Source of the DNA: Nereocystis luetkeana
Lineage: Eukaryota > Sar > Phaeophyceae > Laminariales > Laminariaceae
DNA length: 64,000 nt
Reading direction: 5' to 3'
Assembly: GCA_031213475.1 (NCBI GenBank)
Contig: JARUPZ010000034.1
Coordinates: 3,619,114 to 3,683,113 of the forward strand
Position numbers and translations under genes: made by a program. The notes beneath the pieces are model-generated. The model was given only the letters and a program-made list of their open reading frames with translations, did not search any database and was not told the origin of the DNA. Each line of letters begins with the position of its first letter. Positions within the stretch are counted from its first letter, which is position 1. This document shows, piece after piece, positions 47,256 to 57,707 of the stretch.

Positions 47256-48328
47256 CCCAAAAAAAACACGCAGCGGCTGACCGTTTTGTTGTATATGACC
47301 GCCGCTTGTTTATCGCCAATTCTTCCCCTTTGTAGTCCGGAAGGAGTTAACAACCCCTGCGGGCTTTCAGAGGGGGGGGCAGGTGTGGGTGGGAGACAAA
47401 ACTGTTTGATGACTACACACAACAGCGGCGTCGGCTGCACGGAGCAGATCTCTCGCGTAGATCTGCCCGTTCAGGCGGACTTCCTTCAGATGTCTCCGAA
47501 CAGCAAAGCTAGAGCCTTTTTTTTTCTCCGAGCGCTACGACCAGCTGGCACGCCCACCAATCAAAGCAGGCCTCTGGTTAGGGTTAGCGTTGGAGTCAGG
47601 GTCGAGAGTTCCGGGTCGGAGTGGTGACCGCCGTTAGCCGAAGCCGAGAATGGCTTCGTCGTCGGGAAGAAAAAAAAAAATCCGGTACAGCCTCGCGACG
47701 AGGCCCTACCCCATTATGACAGCATACTGGGTAAGTTGACTCGGGCATGTCTGAGGAAGTTCCCCTTGACGGGCAGATTAACGCCAGCTGTACGAAGCAA
47801 CCCGGAACGGCTCGGGGCATGATGGATGGGGTTGCCCAAGCGAGGGTGCACGAAAAAGCAAAAGTCGACACGCCTTGCTGTTCCCTCCCGGACAGGGGGT
47901 GTACGTACTCATGTGGTCATGCATGGCCGCGGCCGTATGACCATACATAGACCAGAAGGACTATTTTATCATTTTTTCTAATTTTCTTTTTTTTTTACGC
48001 TTTTTGTTTTTGGTATGATGTGTAAGTGTGGAATATGCCATCAGGTATACGTGAAAATACAGCTTGATATGTACCCCACTTCTGCCCCTGACTGTGTCGT
48101 GTGACAATTTTAACCTTGGTTGGGGAATGCACCGGTGCCGCCGTGGCACACTGCCGCGTGAGTATGCCGACCCGCCCCGAGCCCGCCCACTGGGGATCAG
48201 GTGCGGCGGAGATAGACACCTTGGGAGGGATGTTTTCATGGCAATACGCTAATAGTGGACGCCTTTCCTGTCGTTCTATTGTTTTGATTCGTTACTGGTA
48301 CTATTAATAAAACGCTTCCCTATGTAAG
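47256..48328. other. Non-coding, no gene recognised
   Basis: TATTAATA at 48302-48309 is the only recurrent signal. Frames are compositional. Confidence 0.3.
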
Positions 48329-48440
48329 CCCCCCCCCCCCCCCCCCCTCCATCCCTCGTCCCGGCATTGTAGGGATGCGAGGGTCTATGGTCATACGACC
48401 ACGGCCATGCATGAGATCGAGTACATCTCTCCCATCGAGG
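48329..48440 (+). mobile_element. Poly-C tract plus LINE-associated family M 3' fragment
   Basis: A C-run (about 18) at 48330-48347 precedes CGTCCCGGCATTGTAGGGATG, GGGTCTATGGTCATACGACC and GATCGAGTACATCTCTCC, the 3' part of family M. Confidence 0.65.
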
Positions 48441-49187
48441 CACACGCCTCCATCCCTCTCCACCCCCCTTCCCCCATGTTTCATGTTTTACGGTGCAAAA
48501 TGCCTGATCTCTCTCAACGCCTATTCCCGGACCGTTCCCCGCCCCCTCCACGCGCACGCGCCGCAACGCCATATCATCCCATATCATCGAAACCCCAAAA
48601 TGGTCGAAATCGCCGAACCCGTCGAAACCGATGAACGGCCGAAACCGCAAACATTGGCGACACCGACGAATTTTGACGAAACCGACGAACCTACAGTCGA
48701 ACGGGCGCCTCGACGACTGGATCGGCGCTTGGGGCATCGGTAGGCGCCATCGGCCGAAGTGCCGGGCGAGCGGCGGCGCAACCGCGGGCTTGGAACGGTA
48801 GCGCTGGCGGTGCCGCTGGGGGTGGGGCGGGGTTAAGGTCGCGTTTGCTCTTCTCTTCGCTCCCCAGTGTGGCTTCGGCAAGCGCCCACTATGATCTGGT
48901 GAGCTGCTGTCTTTTTGTATGTGCCAAGTTTGTACCAACAGGAGCTGTTGCCGTTGCCGTTCGTTTGTACTGTATGTACCTACAGCAGTAGAGCAGCTGT
49001 AGAGCAGCTGTTGTTTTGTTGTTGTTCTCGCTTGGCTTGGTCTGTTTTGCATGGTGTGTATTGTGCAGCGGCTGCTGTTGTCCCCACGCGGCATCGCCAA
49101 GCTCCCGCTATGTAGTCTGGTGGGTTGCCGTTTTGTTCGCGTGTAGAGTACGAGCGGCTGTTTGTTGTTGCTCTCACACTACCCCTT
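48441..49187. other. Non-coding
   Basis: 48590-48720 is rich in CGAAACCG/GACGAA. A long minus-strand frame spans this and the poly-C but has no recognisable domain. Confidence 0.3.
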
Positions 49188-49256
49188 TGTGGACTGCAGT
49201 CCCGTTTCGGGGATAAACCACTCATAGTTTGTCCCAGAAACGGGACTGCAGTACTA
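49188..49256. mobile_element. Family B MITE, left part, split by family A
   Basis: ACCCCTTTGTGGACTGCAGTCC ... GGGACTGCAGTACTA. The last TA is the insertion site of the family A MITE at 49257. Confidence 0.75.
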
Positions 49257-49361
49257 TTACGGGGGACCATAGTGAATAGGACCTATGGTATACCTAAAAA
49301 ACTATATATTTAGCCATTTTTACTCACAATATTCGGCCCTTTGAACTATGGTCCCCCGTAA
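49257..49361. mobile_element. Family A MITE nested in family B
   Basis: TTACGGGGGACCATAG ... CTATGGTCCCCCGTAA with TA on each side (49255-49256 and 49362-49363). Confidence 0.9.
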
Positions 49362-49750
49362 TAAAATATTTTACCTGTCGCCATACGGAATGATCTGTCA
49401 ACGGTCGGTGGTCGCAATATGGGCTCACGAGCCAAGAAACAATACGCCGAGCGATGCGTCTATGCAACCTGCTCGACGAAAACTTTCCAAAGCCACCATG
49501 TTCGTCCTGTGTGCCCCCCGGTGTTTTGGAGGAAACAGGGTTTGAAATTCTTGCCAGGGGGGGTGTGTTATCTTATCACCCAGTGTGATAGTGTGATACG
49601 GTACTATTGCGGGGGCAACATACATAGTAGTGAATAATTGGAACCAACTGTGGTGTGTGAACATAGAAAGATACACGGTTTTTGGGTCCATTGTGGGTTT
49701 TGATTCTTACTACATTAGCCCCCCCCCCGTAATGGATGTCGCTCAGTACG
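49362..49750. other. Non-coding, repeat remnants
   Basis: 49440-49590 resembles 29360-29525 and 32210-32330 (GCGATGCGTCTATG-like, GGTGTGTTATCTTATCACC). 49600-49735 is a diverged relative of family A (GCGGGGGCAAC ... CCCCCCCCCGTAATGG). Confidence 0.4.
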
Positions 49751-50222
49751 TGAGCTATTAATAGACAACCAGGGTATGACCGTTTTTTTTTTTTGGCGGT
49801 CGCCCACAGCGGGTCGTCAAGTTAGATCATTTTGGCGAGGTGAACAACCTTTACTCCGCACAAGGGGATTGATCGTATCACGCAGTGTGCATGGTAAGGC
49901 ACCCACGAGGCAGTTAGATAGTACTCCCACTGCTGTCTCTGGAAGTGGCTACACCGGAAGTTAAATTAACTCATAGAAGCTCTCATCCATATGCAAGTCC
50001 GCCTCACAAGCGGTTCTTGTATTAATAGGATGCAGCTCACCCTTCATGCGACTCGCCGGACACCTCACGGCGCTTCGCGCTTGGTGCAAGCAATGTCTGC
50101 CTGGTCGGTGAAAACCCGACGTGCTCCGTCCCGGCATTGTAGGGACGCGAGGGTCTATGGTCATATGACTACGGCCACGCATGAGATCGAGTACATATCT
50201 CCTCTCGAGTACCCCCCCCCCC
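49751..50222 (+). mobile_element. LINE-associated family M, long copy, two TATTAATA insertions, poly-C end
   Basis: Homologous to 58119-58545 over its length. It differs by TATTAATA at 49756-49763 (sister copy GAGCTAGACAACC) and at 50020-50027 (sister copies TTTGTAGGGTGCAG and, inverted, at 17140). It ends GAGTAC followed by a run of about 18 C. Open frames running to EYISP and proline are translations of the end and the C tail. Confidence 0.75.
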
Positions 50223-50295
50223 CCCCCCCCTGTAGTACGTACGTAAGTGTGTTTCTAGGTGGCACTAGTGTTATGTACAGCCTGCGACACGGTTT

Positions 50296-50391
50296 TGACC
50301 CATTTCGTACCGCAGTCCCGTTTTGGGGACAAACAACTCAAACTTTGAGTGATTGGTCCCCGAAATGGGACTGCAGTGCTAAAAGGGTGAA
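50296..50391. mobile_element. Family B foldback MITE
   Basis: ACCCATTTCGTACCGCAGTCC ... GGACTGCAGTGCTAAAAGGGT. Confidence 0.75.
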
Positions 50392-50929
50392 GACGCGCTT
50401 ACTCTGGGCCAGACTCCAATCCTTGCGTGGGATGGAGCGTGTGTCTACGCTATTTTCAGCATACACAAATCGTGTTCTGGTGTTTTGGGTTAAGAGTCGA
50501 GCCGAAACAAATAGTTAGCTGGGTGTGTCCTGCACTAACTTCATTCACTATACAGTAAAATCGTTTTATCGTTTTCTGTGCAGAATTCGAGCTCCCCCCC
50601 CCCCCCGAAAAAAAAAGTTGACTCCCGATTTCTCGTACTCTTTTAGCACTGCACTGTACAGGAACAAACGTCTGACACTAAATTCAAATAGTTTGTCTCC
50701 CTAACGGGTGTGCGGTCTAAAAAGGGGTCAAAACTGTTGCTCCAGTTGTACTGTACCGCAGTCCCGTTTTGAGGACAAACCGCTCTTATTCCGAATGCTC
50801 TGTCTCCAAAGCTGGACTGTAGTCCCAAGAGGGTTAAGTTCTGCCGCGTACTGCACGTAGTCGGCGTCCGCGCTGTTACGCTCCTCCGGAAAGAGTTACA
50901 CTGTTTTGAAACGGTGTTGGGCTTCAAAG
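50392..50929. mobile_element. Two diverged family B remnants in non-coding DNA
   Basis: About 50640-50735 (AAATAGTTTGTCTCC, TGCGGTCTAAAAAGGGG) and 50749-50838 (GTACCGCAGTCCCGTTTTG ... AGTCCCAAGAGGGTTAAG). A C-run of about 13 lies at 50595-50607. Nothing else is assignable. Confidence 0.5.
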
Positions 50930-51205
50930 TATGCGCTGTGTGTGTTGTGTGTGCCTTGCCGTACGCGTTGTATGCGCGTTGTTGTATGCGCTGTATGTGC
51001 GCTGTAGTGTGCGCTGTATGTGCATTGTTGTATGCGCCGTATGTGCATTGCTGTTTGTGTTGTGTCGCATGCGCTGTATGTGTATTGCCGTATGAGTTGT
51101 ATGTGCGTTGTTGTATGTGCTACATGTGCGGTTTTGTGTGCGCTACATGTTCGTTGATGTATGCACTGTATGCGCATGGGTGTATGCGTTGCATGTGCAT
51201 TTGTC
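50930..51205 (+). repeat. Degenerate minisatellite, TGTATGTGC-rich
   Basis: Repeats of GTTGTATGCGCTGTATGTGC with irregular unit length (about 24-36 bp). The Cys/Ala-rich frames across it are artefacts. Confidence 0.75.
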
Positions 51206-51670
51206 GGAGGACAAGCAGACTCTCGGTGGGAATGATACCAATGTGCCGGCACGTATTAATGGTGTGGCCGCTGACCTACCGACAGCTATAGACATAACCC
51301 CTGAAGAAGGGCACTCCCAGTTTCGGGGATAAACTGCTCGACATCAGAGTGGGACACGTTCGCAGTCGGGTAAGGGCTGCAACTAAGGGTTGTTGGTGTA
51401 CGCAGTGTTCTTGCCGCGAGCTGGAGTTAACTGTGTGCGAACTGTACCCCTCCCAGAACAACCTGTTCATGGAAAAAACGCAATAATCCCCCACACGTTG
51501 GCTTTTTTTTTCTTTCTTCTCTTTTTTTTTTTCATTTTCCTCCGGCGGATTGGTAAAAATAAAGCTTAGGCTCACCACACTTCCACGTTCCAACTTCGCG
51601 TCGTGTGTCAATTTAACCCATAGCTCCCGTTGCAACATCAGCACAGGCTGCTGTAACTACCGGCGCTTGG

Positions 51671-52254
51671 GCACGTTGACCCGACCTGACCCCCGAGAGG
51701 GGGCAGGTGGGGTGGAGATAGCCGCCCGGGTAGTGTGGGACTTGCGCGAGCTCACCCACTACCAAAACCGAGGCTGTGAGGCCTTCCCGCCGGACTTGGT
51801 CCAGTTACGGTCCACCCTACCTACCCGTTGGGGCGTTGGTCCTGTTGGCGGTGTCTCTTGTACGATTAGGAACGGTACTTCGTCTCGAAAGGAATGCGCA
51901 CCTGTGTTGCACTGCCCACAAACACACAAAAAAAAGTCCCGACAACAAAGCCAATGGAAGCACGTTGACCCGACCTGACCCCCGAGAGGGGGCAGGTGGG
52001 GTGGAGATAGCCGCCCGGGTAGTGTGGGACTTGCGCGAGCTCACCCACTACCAAAACCGAGGCTGTGAGGCCTTCCCGCCGGACTTGGTCCAGTTACGGT
52101 CCACCCTACCTACCCGTTGGGGCGTTGGTCCTGTTGGCGGTGTCTCTTGTACGATTAGGAACGGTACTTCGTCTCGAAAGGAATGCGCACCTGTGTTGCA
52201 CTGCCCACAAACACACAAAAAAAAGTCCCGACAACAAAGCCAATGGAAGCACGT
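51671..52254 (+). repeat. Direct tandem duplication, 289-bp period
   Basis: Two near-identical units begin GCACGTTGACCCGACCTGACC at 51671 and 51960. The unit contains a LINE 3' part (GGTGTCTCTTGTACG, CTTCGTCTCGAAAGGAATGCG) joined to the left end of the foldback element. The duplication therefore occurred after that element inserted. Confidence 0.92.
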
Positions 52255-52872
52255 CTGCCGCCTTTTCTTTCCTGAGGACATTTCGTTTTTCTGTCTAGCT
52301 CCGAATGTTTCCATTCGAACCAAAATTTGGCAGACCGGATATGAGCTCCTTGGTGCACTCCCGTGAGTATGCCAAAGCGACAGCACTTTTCGTGTCCTCC
52401 TTCGGGGCGGACCTTGTCGCTGAAGGTTGAAAATGTGGTTCCAAGCGCTTGAATTTTCGGTTTCTTATACTGTAGTCAAGTATTTTTTTCTGCTGTAGAA
52501 CGAGAGCTGGAGGAACCCAGAAGTCGTAACGAGGTACGCTCGTCCTTCTCGTTCTACAGCAGGAAAAAATACTTGACTACAGTATAAGAAACCGAAAATT
52601 CAAGCGCTTGGAACCACATTTTCAACCTTCAGCGACAAGGTCCGCCCCGAAGGAGGACACGAAAAGTGCTGTCGCTTTGGCATACTCACGGGAGTGCACC
52701 AAGGAGCTCACATTCGGTCTGCCAAATTTTGGTTCGAATGGAAACATTCGGAGCTAGACAGAAAAACGAAATGTCCGCACGAAAACAAAGGCGGCAGACG
52801 CGCTTCCGTTTGCTTTGTTGTCGGGACTTTTGGAAATATCAGCTTTTGTTTGTGGGCAGTGCAACACAGGTG
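52188..52872. mobile_element. Foldback DNA element, 685 bp, near-perfect palindrome
   Basis: Begins CACCTGTGTTGCACTGCCC and ends with its inverse. The arms are about 310 bp each around a loop of about 43 bp (52505-52547). TGCG flanks both sides (52184-52187 and 52873-52876). The LINE 3' end it interrupts (GGGATGCGTGGTCAATGG elsewhere) gives the empty site. Same family as 336-1413. No transposase. Confidence 0.9.
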
Positions 52873-53070
52873 TGCGTGGTCAATGGTCAATTTATGAAGG
52901 CAGTTACCCCCCCCCCCCCGTGCAAGCAATGTCTGCCTGGTCGATGCAAACCCGACATGCTCTGTCCCGGCATTGTAGGAATGCGAGGGTCTATGGTCGT
53001 ATGACTACGGCCATGCATGAGATCAAGTACATATCTCCTATCGAGTACCCCCCCCCCCCCCCCCCCCGCG
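52873..53070 (+). mobile_element. LINE end plus family M unit, each followed by poly-C
   Basis: TGCGTGGTCAATGGTCAAT resumes the interrupted LINE end and reaches a C-run (about 14) at 52907-52919. A family M 3' unit (GTGCAAGCAATGTCTGCCTGG ... ATCGAGTAC) follows, with a second C-run of about 20 ending near 53068. Confidence 0.7.
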
Positions 53071-53367
53071 CGCGTTCATGTGGCGTAGAGATCCCAAAAG
53101 ACTGCGGGATACACACATGGCGAAAGCAATAGGAAAGGGTAAAATCACACGTAGGCAAGACGGATGCGATCCTAGCAGACTCGCACCTTGGCACAAGGGT
53201 CAAGAGAAATATTCTGATGAACGTGATAGCACCAAAGCTAGAACTTGCACGAGATTTGTGGGAAGGGAGCGCGAACTTCGTACAACAGTTGGAAACAGTA
53301 CAGATGACAGCGGCCAAGAAGATACTAAGATGCTCAAGTACGACTAGTTATACGGTAGTTATACAGT

Positions 53368-53472
53368 GTTCACCCTTTCATGATAGGACTGCAGTCTCGT
53401 TTTGGGGACAAACCACTCGAATTTCAAGTAGTTTGCCCCCGAAACGGGACTGCTGTTCTAAAGAGAGGTTAA
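53368..53472. mobile_element. Family B MITE inside LINE fragment 1
   Basis: TTCACCCTTTCATGATAGGAC ... CTGTTCTAAAGAGAGGTTAA. The same insertion is present in LINE fragment 2, so it predates the duplication. Confidence 0.8.
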
Positions 53473-54095
53473 GAACAGAAGTGGGAATGTACCCACTCCC
53501 GACAATTGGAGACATGAGAAAGTTCAAATGACAATGTGTACAGTATGGAAGATGCCAAAAAAGAGGTTGCTAGCCATGGTTGATCGAGCTGCATGGGAGG
53601 AAGTAACCAAAAGGCGAGCTAGAATAAGGCGGGGATAGCGTAGTTGTGAAAGTACGGAAGGATGCAGGAGGAAACCGAGAAGAGATGATGCCCGAATAGC
53701 AGTTTGGGAGGCACAAGGCAGAAGTAGAAGACGTAATAGAAAGAGGGGAAATTGCTAGCGCTAAGAAACAAGGTGAAACCGGAGAAACACTTGAAATATA
53801 TGCGGGGGATTAAGCGAAGCGATAGGAATGAGAACGCATTTGGACGGCCCAATGGACTTTACGAAAACGCTGAAACTGCGATCTCGTGTAGGTGACCTGG
53901 ACCTGCCAGAAAGAAGAAAGAGGCATACGAGTAGCCGGGAGGAGGAAGTAGATGTACCGATGTGCCCGTGTGGCGAGGCAGTAGAGAGTAGCACTCACGA
54001 AGTAGGATAATGTGAAGTGTACAAAAAGGAACGGGATGTGCTAGGAGAGGAGATGAGGGAAACATACGAATGTGACATGAAGAAGTTTGGTACAC

Positions 54096-54103
54096 TATTA
54101 ATA
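54096..54103. repeat. TATTAATA within LINE coding sequence (copy 1)
   Basis: Adds six bases in frame (Leu-Ile between GTL and DSSEKT). Present in both LINE fragments, hence older than their duplication. Confidence 0.6.
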
Positions 54104-55004
54104 GATAGCAGCGAGAAAACGATCGCTCTCCTAGGAGATAGATGGTGGCCACAGGCGGCGGAACAGGAAGGGATAAGCTTAGCCAAAAGTTTCTATGGAA
54201 CATATGGAAACGACGTAATGGGCGCCGAAACATTGGAGGTGTCTCGATTAGGAGTGGGAACGGTGCTCCATCTCGAAAGGGAGGCGTGGTCAGTAGTCAA
54301 ATGACTGAGGCAAACAACAAATGAGTACGCCCCCCACAACGTACTGTTTCTTTCTAGATGTACAGAAGGCCTGCGACACGGTATGGAGAAGCGTATAGTG
54401 GAAAAAACTGTGGGAAACAGGGGTCAGAGAAAAGATGTGGAGAATGATGAAAAACATGGCGGAATGTGCGAGAAGTGCTGTGATCCTGGATGGGGAAATA
54501 TCGAAATATGTTGTTCTTTTACAAGGAGTTGCACAGGGATGTACGTTATCACCTAATATATTCAATATATATATATAATATATATATATATTAAGGACCT
54601 GGTAGTAGCAGTCGAAGCACCAAAGCAGGGAGCCACGGTGGGGGAAGATAGATTGTCGGGATTGATGTTTGCGGATTACTTCGTGGGGATATCAGACACA
54701 CCCGAAGGATTGCAGAAACAATTAGAGGGAGCACTAGAATACACTAGGAAATAGAGGGTGACGGCGAACGCCAAGGAGTGCGCAGACGGTGCATGTAAGG
54801 AAGATCAGGTGAATCCTGTAATTTCTGTTGGAAGTGGGGAGAGGATGAATTGCCGATCGTGGATCAGTGCGTATACATAGCTTGGCTTAGAAATCTCCAA
54901 ATACTGTTATCGGGGTACACACATAGCTAAAGTACTGTAGTAGGAAACGGTAGAGCACACGTAGGCAAGACGGATGCGATCCTAACAGACCCGCACCTGG
55001 TCAC

Positions 55005-55012
55005 TATTAATA
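55005..55012. repeat. TATTAATA in LINE fragment 2, absent from fragment 1
   Basis: Fragment 2 reads GTCACTATTAATAGTGTCAAG. Fragment 1 at 53200 reads GGCACAAGGGTCAAG, which lacks the six extra bases. The reading frame is otherwise collinear. Confidence 0.7.
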
Positions 55013-55186
55013 GTGTCAAGGGATGTATCCTCTGATGAACGTGATAGCACCAAAGCTAGAACTTGCACGAGAATTGTGGGAAGGGAGCGCGAACTTCGTA
55101 CAACAGTTGGAAACAGTACAGATGACAGCGGCCAAGAAGATACTAAGATGCTCAAGTACGACTAGTTATACGGTGGTTATACAGTG

Positions 55187-55290
55187 TTCACCCTTTCATG
55201 ATAGGACTGCAGTCTCGTTTTGGGGACAAACCACTCGAATTTCAAGTAGTTTGCCCCCGAAACGGGACTGCTGTTCTAAAGAGAGGTTAA
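55187..55290. mobile_element. Family B MITE inside LINE fragment 2
   Basis: Same insertion and nearly identical sequence as 53368-53472. Confidence 0.8.
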
Positions 55291-56027
55291 GAACAGAAGT
55301 GGGAATGTACCCACTCCCGACAATTGGAGACATGAGAAAGTTCAAATGACAATGTGTACAGTATGGAAGATGCCAAAAAAGAGGTTGCTAGCCATGGTTG
55401 ATCGAGCTGCATGGGAGAAAGTAACCAAAAGGCGAGCTAGAATAAGGCGGGGATAGCGTAGTTGTGAAAGTACGGAAGGATGCAGGAGGAAACCGAGAAG
55501 ACATGATGCCCGAATAGAAGTTTTGGGAGGCACAAGGCAGAAGTAGAAGACGTAATAGAAAGAGGGGGAAGGCTAGCGCTAAGAAACAAGGTGAAACCGG
55601 AGAAACACTTGAAATATATGCGGGGGATTAAGCGAAGGGATAGGAATGAGAACGCATTTGGACGGCCCAATGGACTTTACGAAAACGCTGAAACTGCGAT
55701 CTCGTGTAGGTGACCTGGACCTGCCAGAAAGAAGAATGAGGCATACGAGTAGCCGGGAGGAGGCAGTAGATGTACCGATGTGCCCGTGTGGCGAGGCAGT
55801 AGAGAGTAGCACTCACGAAGTAGGATAATGTGAAGTGTACAAAAAGGAACGGGATGTGCTAGGAGAGGAGATGAGGGAAACATACGAATGAGACATGAAG
55901 AAGTTTGGTACACTATTAATAGATAGCAGCGAGAAAACGATCGCTCTCCTAGGAGATAGATGGTGGCCACAGGCGGCGGAACAGGAAGGGATAAGCTTAG
56001 CCAAAAGTTTCTATGTAAGACCTATGC

Positions 56028-56846
56028 CAATGGTACAGCGAAGTTGCAATAAAAAGTTTGAATTTCAAAGATCCCCGCCAAAAAAGTTCAGAACACGCTT
56101 CCTATGGGCCACCTAAAAAAAAAAAGTTCCTAACTTTTGGAAAAGCCCGAAAAAAGCAAATCTGGGGCCGATGTTGGGCCAACGTCGGCTTGAGAAAAAC
56201 TCAGGCCGATCTTTGATTCGAAGCGGCGAGATTCCGAGTCCTCGACAGACATCGATCAACAAAACCAACGATTGCGTCATGAATTCTGAACGGAGTGCGC
56301 TCGTTACGGGCTCCGACCCACCCTAGGGTCACCGTCTTCACACCATGGCCGGTGTCATGTGGCGGGAGCTGACCAGGCGTGTGATAAAAAAACATTTGGC
56401 CGCTGGTTTGCACAAAACAGAAGAAAAAACTTCTCCATCCGTCTCGAATGGCAAAAAATAGTCTTTTTTTCAGGTTTGGGAGGATACCGTAGGACGCCGC
56501 CGGCAAGCTCTCGCCCCCTAGACCATGAATCCGCCTGATATCTTCGAGGCCGTCATCTATACTCGTTGGGCTTGCCAGATACCGAGTGGGTTGGCCGTGG
56601 GCTGAGTCTATGTCGAGATCGAGCGTCGATCGTCGCACGAGCTGGTTTCGATCACCGTGTTGACAATTTGCGACCAGAAAAACACAAATTGCGCCGCCTG
56701 CAGCCGTTGGGGGAAAAAAAGGAAAAAATCAAACATTTTTTTCTTTTTTTCCCACAGCGGCTGTACGAGAATTTTTTCGGCTGTTTTTTGAAAGCGATAT
56801 ATTTGAAAAAAAACTGTTGAACTTTGCGTTTCCATTGTCATAGGTC
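56028..56846. mobile_element. TIR element, 819 bp, inserted in the LINE at TA
   Basis: AGACCTATGCCAATGG at the left is matched by the inverse CCATTGTCATAGGTC at the right. The match extends to about 35 bases with mismatches. TA flanks both sides (56026-56027 and 56847-56848). LINE fragment 1 at 54195-54215 is the unoccupied counterpart. The interior has hairpins at 56168-56190 and 56698-56762 and a long minus-strand frame. I do not recognise a transposase. Confidence 0.85.
56201..56638 (-). CDS. Uncharacterised 145-codon ORF carried by the TIR element
   Basis: The longest frame within the 819-bp element, with mixed, protein-like composition. It starts MRRSTLDLDIDSAHGQPTRY and ends CLSRTRNLAASNQRSA. 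A Phe/Lys-rich middle (about residues 57-78) corresponds to a pyrimidine-rich stretch that could be an intron. No domain recognised. It could be part of a transposase or a captured host gene fragment. It is open over 438 nt in a region where stops are otherwise frequent. Confidence 0.3.
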   Translation of the reverse strand: MRRSTLDLDIDSAHGQPTRYLASPTSIDDGLEDIRRIHGLGGESLPAASYGILPNLKKRLFFAIRDGWRSFFFCFVQTSGQMFFYHTPGQLPPHDTGHGVKTVTLGWVGARNERTPFRIHDAIVGFVDRCLSRTRNLAASNQRSA

Positions 56847-56848
56847 TA

Positions 56849-56995
56849 ACATACGGAAACGACGTGATGAGCGCCGAAACATTAGAGGTGTCTCTATTAG
56901 GAGTGGGAACGGTGCTCCATCTCGAAAGGGATGCGTGGTCAATGGTCAAATGACTGAGGCAAACATCAAGTGAGTACGCCCCCCCCCCCCCCCCT
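56849..56995 (+). mobile_element. LINE fragment 2, 3' end with poly-C tail
   Basis: ACATACGGAAACGACGTGATG, GTGTCTCTATTAGGAGTGG, CTCGAAAGGGATGCGTGG, then AAGTGAGTACG and about 16 C. It completes the LINE interrupted at 56026. Confidence 0.8.
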
Positions 56996-57007
56996 CCCCC
57001 GCCCCCC

Positions 57008-57180
57008 CAGCTCACTCTTCATGCGACTCGCCGGACACGTCACGGCGCTTCAAGCCCGGTGGAAGCAATGTTTTTGCCTGGTCGGGGGAAAAACCCGACG
57101 TGCTCCGCCCCGGCATTGTAGGGGTGTGAGGGTCATGATCATACGACTACGGCCATGCATGACATGAGTACCCCCCCCTC
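57008..57180 (+). mobile_element. LINE-associated family M, 3' unit
   Basis: AGCTCACTCTTCATGCGACTC, CGACGTGCTCCGCCCCGGC, CATACGACTACGGCCATGC and GAGTACCCCCCCTCC. Confidence 0.7.
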
Positions 57181-57505
57181 CACCCGAATCGGAACCCCTG
57201 ACTCCACCCCCCAACCCTAGCCTTACGATATTTGTATTCATTTCAATTTTAATTTTGTTCATTCTACTTTTGCTACAAATACTCCAGCTGTGAGTTCTCG
57301 GCCAAGCAAGTTTGAGTCGGTCGACACTCACAGAGATGTTTGCAAGCTGGGCGACACGGCATGATGTGTATGTGTGCACGTCGGCTGCCCAATGTTCTGT
57401 CGTGCCGTTTCCCCCCCCCCAAATGTTCCGTCGTGTTGCCCCCGGCCTACTTCGCATGCCCTCGCATGACACACCGCTTGTCACGTTACCTGATACCATT
57501 TATTG
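57181..57505. other. Non-coding, no gene recognised
   Basis: Nothing assignable. Confidence 0.3.
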
Positions 57506-57611
57506 TTACGGGGGGCCATAGTTAATAGGACCTATGGTATACATAGAAACCTATATATTTGACCTTTTTTACTCACAATATTTTGGTCCTATTAACTATG
57601 GTCCCCCGTAA
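57506..57611. mobile_element. Family A foldback MITE
   Basis: TTACGGGGGGCCATAG ... CTATGGTCCCCCGTAA. Confidence 0.9.
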
Positions 57612-57707
57612 TAGGTACCAGGAATAATTGCTATTTACCATTTAGCGTTCACCACTGACCGATTTCATATTTACCGTTTATCGTTCACCTGGCACCATTG
57701 CCATTTT

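Larger units (their letters stand above)
53084..54338 (+). mobile_element. Non-LTR retrotransposon (LINE) fragment 1, ORF2 C-terminal part
   Basis: Degenerate coding sequence. The reading frame MNVIAPKLELARDLWEGSA followed by LETVQMTAAKKILRC is typical of the region after the LINE reverse transcriptase. Further on are MVDRAAWEEVTKRRAR, CPCGEAVESSTHEV (a Cys/His cluster typical of LINE C-termini) and LLGDRWWPQAAEQEG. The frame ends at the TGA at 54322-54324, then GTACGCCCCCC. Stops and frameshifts separate these blocks. A family B MITE sits at 53368-53472. The segment is duplicated at 54961-56025. Confidence 0.85.
54339..56025 (+). mobile_element. LINE fragment 2: reverse transcriptase plus C-terminal part
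   Basis: Starts inside the reverse transcriptase. FLDVQKACDTVWR (about 54350) is the first aspartate motif and GVAQGCTLSPNIFNIYI (about 54530) the next block. LMFADYFVG (about 54665) is the catalytic FADD box with the second Asp changed to Tyr. EYTRK*RVTANAKECA is the following block with a stop. These changes mark it as inactive. An (AT)n array lies at 54557-54593. From 54961 the sequence repeats 53151 onward with offset about 1,810, including the family B MITE. The element resumes at 56849 after an inserted TIR element. It directly follows the short C-run ending fragment 1, in the same orientation. Confidence 0.85.

Noticed and set aside
48276..49100. A 274-codon minus-strand frame
   Set aside because: It spans a poly-C tract, family M repeat and CGAAACC-rich DNA. 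No protein-like features.
51776..52366. A 196-codon + strand frame
   Set aside because: Produced by the 289-bp tandem duplication. Its internal repeat is the duplicated DNA, and it runs into the foldback arm.
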